Source of the DNA: Cliona cf. orientalis
Lineage: Eukaryota > Porifera > Demospongiae > Clionaida > Clionaidae
Assembly (NCBI GenBank): GCA_963930775.1
Contig: OZ005699.1
Span: 7,213,501 to 7,277,500 of the forward strand
Length of the DNA stretch: 64,000 nt
Direction: 5' to 3'
The notes beneath the pieces were generated by a model, which did no database searches, was not told the origin of the DNA, and saw nothing but the letters and a program-made list of their open reading frames with translations. Shown piece by piece: positions 62,601 through 64,000 of the stretch (positions are counted from its first letter, which is position 1; each line of letters opens with the position of its first letter). A program made the translations under genes and the position numbers.

Positions 62601-63481
62601 AGATTTGTGGGCAGATTTCCAGATGCGATAGGAATCCAGAGCTGCAGAGGGGAGTTACCTGCTGGCCCAGGCGCATAGGCATACATTTTAGATGTAGGAT
62701 AAAAAAGGTCACCACCTCCAATAGCGACGAGACTTCCTCCAAAGGCCGCCAAAGCCGATCGCTCGTGCGGTATGCTTGTTATCTTCTTCCATGTTTTCTC
62801 TTCTAATTCTGAGCTTGGTGCTAGATCACTTGCAGTCGTGCAATTTGCAATGAGATGGTCAATTTCAATGTAGTAGACTTTCTGTCCTTGTCCCACCCCT
62901 CCCATTAGATACAGGCACCCTTTGTAGAGTGTGCACTTCATATGCCAGCAAGCTCGAGGTAGTTCCCTGGCGGGGGACCACTCATGACCGTTGTAGACTT
63001 CGACGCTTTTTAGCTCAACTCCATTGACGCCAAGACCGCCAGCAACCACCAGATGATCTCCAATGCTAATGCCAGTTGCAGAATGTCGTTTTATGTTCAT
63101 GGGTGGAATATCTTCCCTCTTCTCTCCACTTTCAGGTAATATCGTCCACACTTTGTTGGTGTGGGGGCCTACTTTGTCCTGTCCTTGATATTCGCACCCA
63201 CTGGCAATCACAAGCTGGGAGTGGTAAACTGCTAGGGCAAAGTAGTAAGTTGGAGTGTTGATTGGCCTTTCGATCCATTCATCCTTTTCAGGCAGGTACG
63301 AGTAAAGCCTGGCAGCATCTCGGAAAGAACGCTTATTTCCACTCTTGTAGGTTCTTAGCGTGACTCCACCACCCACATACAGTCGATCATTCAACCACAC
63401 AGCCTGTGCATTGCGTGTCTTAATTGGCAGCTTGCTGCATTCCTTCCAGGAAACTGATGTGAGAGGATGGAGAATTTCAAC
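59690..63481 (-). CDS. Kelch - helical - ZU5 - Death domain protein (5' partial)
   Basis: Nine in-phase exons: 62494-63481, 62045-62401, 61854-61985, 61232-61794, about 60955-61107, 60411-60582, 60290-60355, 60023-60091 and 59690-59961; 923 codons without the N-terminus. The first exon holds about five or six Kelch blades (LYVGGG, LVIASG, LVVAGG, LYLMGG, LVAIGG, LMSIGG). Next is a helical region with FFQVLKDMKLHSLVQKIQ, possibly CARD-like, then a likely coiled coil. ZU5 follows (SIAGHYEFPENAHLVSAVFW), then a UPA-like stretch and a basic KRRRV segment. The protein ends with a Death domain (LLRELGKVADKWENLG ... LREMLKRWKN). ZU5-Death proteins signal through homotypic Death contacts; a Kelch sensor here suggests an immune or apoptosis adaptor, which is inference. 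The intron after 61232 has a GC donor (CAGGCAAGT). Confidence 0.82.
60633..60926. mobile_element. MITE in an intron of the Kelch-ZU5-Death gene
   Basis: TAGGAGTGTGCAACGCACAC and its inverse, extending to AATAGTAGT, bound a 294-bp segment. GATGTCAAATCTGGAAAGAG occurs twice inside. Confidence 0.7.
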
Positions 63482-63587
63482 CTACACAAGTAAAGATTAA
63501 CTTTATAATAATATTATTTGCAGTGGCTATTGATCTGGATAGCCATTCCATAGATACATAAGATAGCTAAATAGCTATAGCATAATA

Positions 63588-63995
63588 ATGATTCTCAGTG
63601 TTGGTATATTATTAATGTTCTTCTGTTTCCCTTCCGTATTTCTCAATTCTGCCCCTCCCCCCGCCTTGGACCAAGTTATTTGCCACTGTCAAGATCATAG
63701 TAGCTCACTGAACGCTACTGACCCGTATAGTAGTCTGGGTGCCAGCCCCTGGCGGACTACATGTAGATGCATATACATGAACAAATTGACTGGCAAACCT
63801 GTGGAGGACGATCCATGCCGCGCCGGTTTCCGATGGATATTGATGGCTATACTGATCGAACCAGCAGCAGTAGCTATCTGGCTCTTTGCCGGTGTTGCCC
63901 CCACCCAAAACTGTAATAGCCTTAACCGGAAACCGCAAATGAAATCTAACTCCGTACCGCCCCCACTCCCCCCTGTTGCTAGACTAAGTCACTGA
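63588..63995 (+). CDS. Hypothetical small membrane protein (135 aa)
   Basis: A complete plus-strand frame starts MILSVGILLMFFCFPSVFLN, which reads as a signal peptide. It continues with a Cys-bearing segment (VICHCQ, CRCIYMNKL, DPCRAGF) and has a second hydrophobic stretch, WILMAILIEPAAVAIWLFAG. The topology suggests a short secreted or single-pass membrane protein. It lies opposite the Kelch gene, probably within one of its introns. No family is recognised, and no promoter or poly(A) signal is clear before the window ends. Confidence 0.4.
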   Translation: MILSVGILLMFFCFPSVFLNSAPPPALDQVICHCQDHSSSLNATDPYSSLGASPWRTTCRCIYMNKLTGKPVEDDPCRAGFRWILMAILIEPAAVAIWLFAGVAPTQNCNSLNRKPQMKSNSVPPPLPPVARLSH

Positions 63996-64000
63996 ATTTA

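Overview
The window looks like a nuclear segment from an early-branching animal, most likely a sponge. The evidence is animal-type, intron-bearing genes (mitochondrial ATP synthase beta, DBF4, a chondroitin synthase, a Kelch-ZU5-Death protein) in AT-rich spacers full of short non-autonomous DNA transposons. The sponge call is inference from style and domain content; no sequence here proves it.

The left two thirds (about 6.3-48.1 kb) is a tandem array of about two and a half units. Each unit holds, on the minus strand, a chondroitin synthase-like gene (CHSY/CHPF family, three exons), then a plus-strand single-exon gene for a three-repeat, possibly beta-trefoil protein, a long spacer, a 1.6-kb foldback element built of minisatellite arms, and a minus-strand Gly/Ala-rich two-exon membrane protein gene. 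Only the third chondroitin synthase copy (42409-48127, predicted 774 aa) is whole. Copy A has lost its 5' end and carries a frameshift. Copy B is broken by two TTAA-target elements in exon 3, a deletion that removes its DxD motif, and a Death-domain exon joined to its truncated exon 1. Copy B's unit is longer mainly because of nested DNA transposons.

The right third (49.8-64 kb) is ordinary single-copy gene territory. A DBF4 homologue (minus, 7 exons, predicted 912 aa) and ATP5F1B (plus, 11 exons, predicted 527 aa) lie head to head across about 430 bp. A minus-strand Kelch-ZU5-Death gene runs in from the right edge and converges on ATP5F1B. A small plus-strand ORF with a signal peptide lies at the edge, probably inside an intron of the Kelch gene.

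The most interesting observations are these. (1) Five box C/D snoRNA-like units sit in ATP5F1B introns, and several carry guides matching conserved large-subunit rRNA, so the gene appears to be a snoRNA host. (2) A Kelch / helical (CARD-like?) / ZU5 / Death architecture. (3) A chondroitin synthase whose C-terminal GT7 domain has lost its metal-binding and catalytic motifs in every copy. (4) A perfect 76-bp palindrome with 10-bp target duplications just upstream of a TATA-like box. (5) Nested and oppositely oriented transposon insertions that date the array. I recognised no retrovirus-like, Polinton or toxin element.
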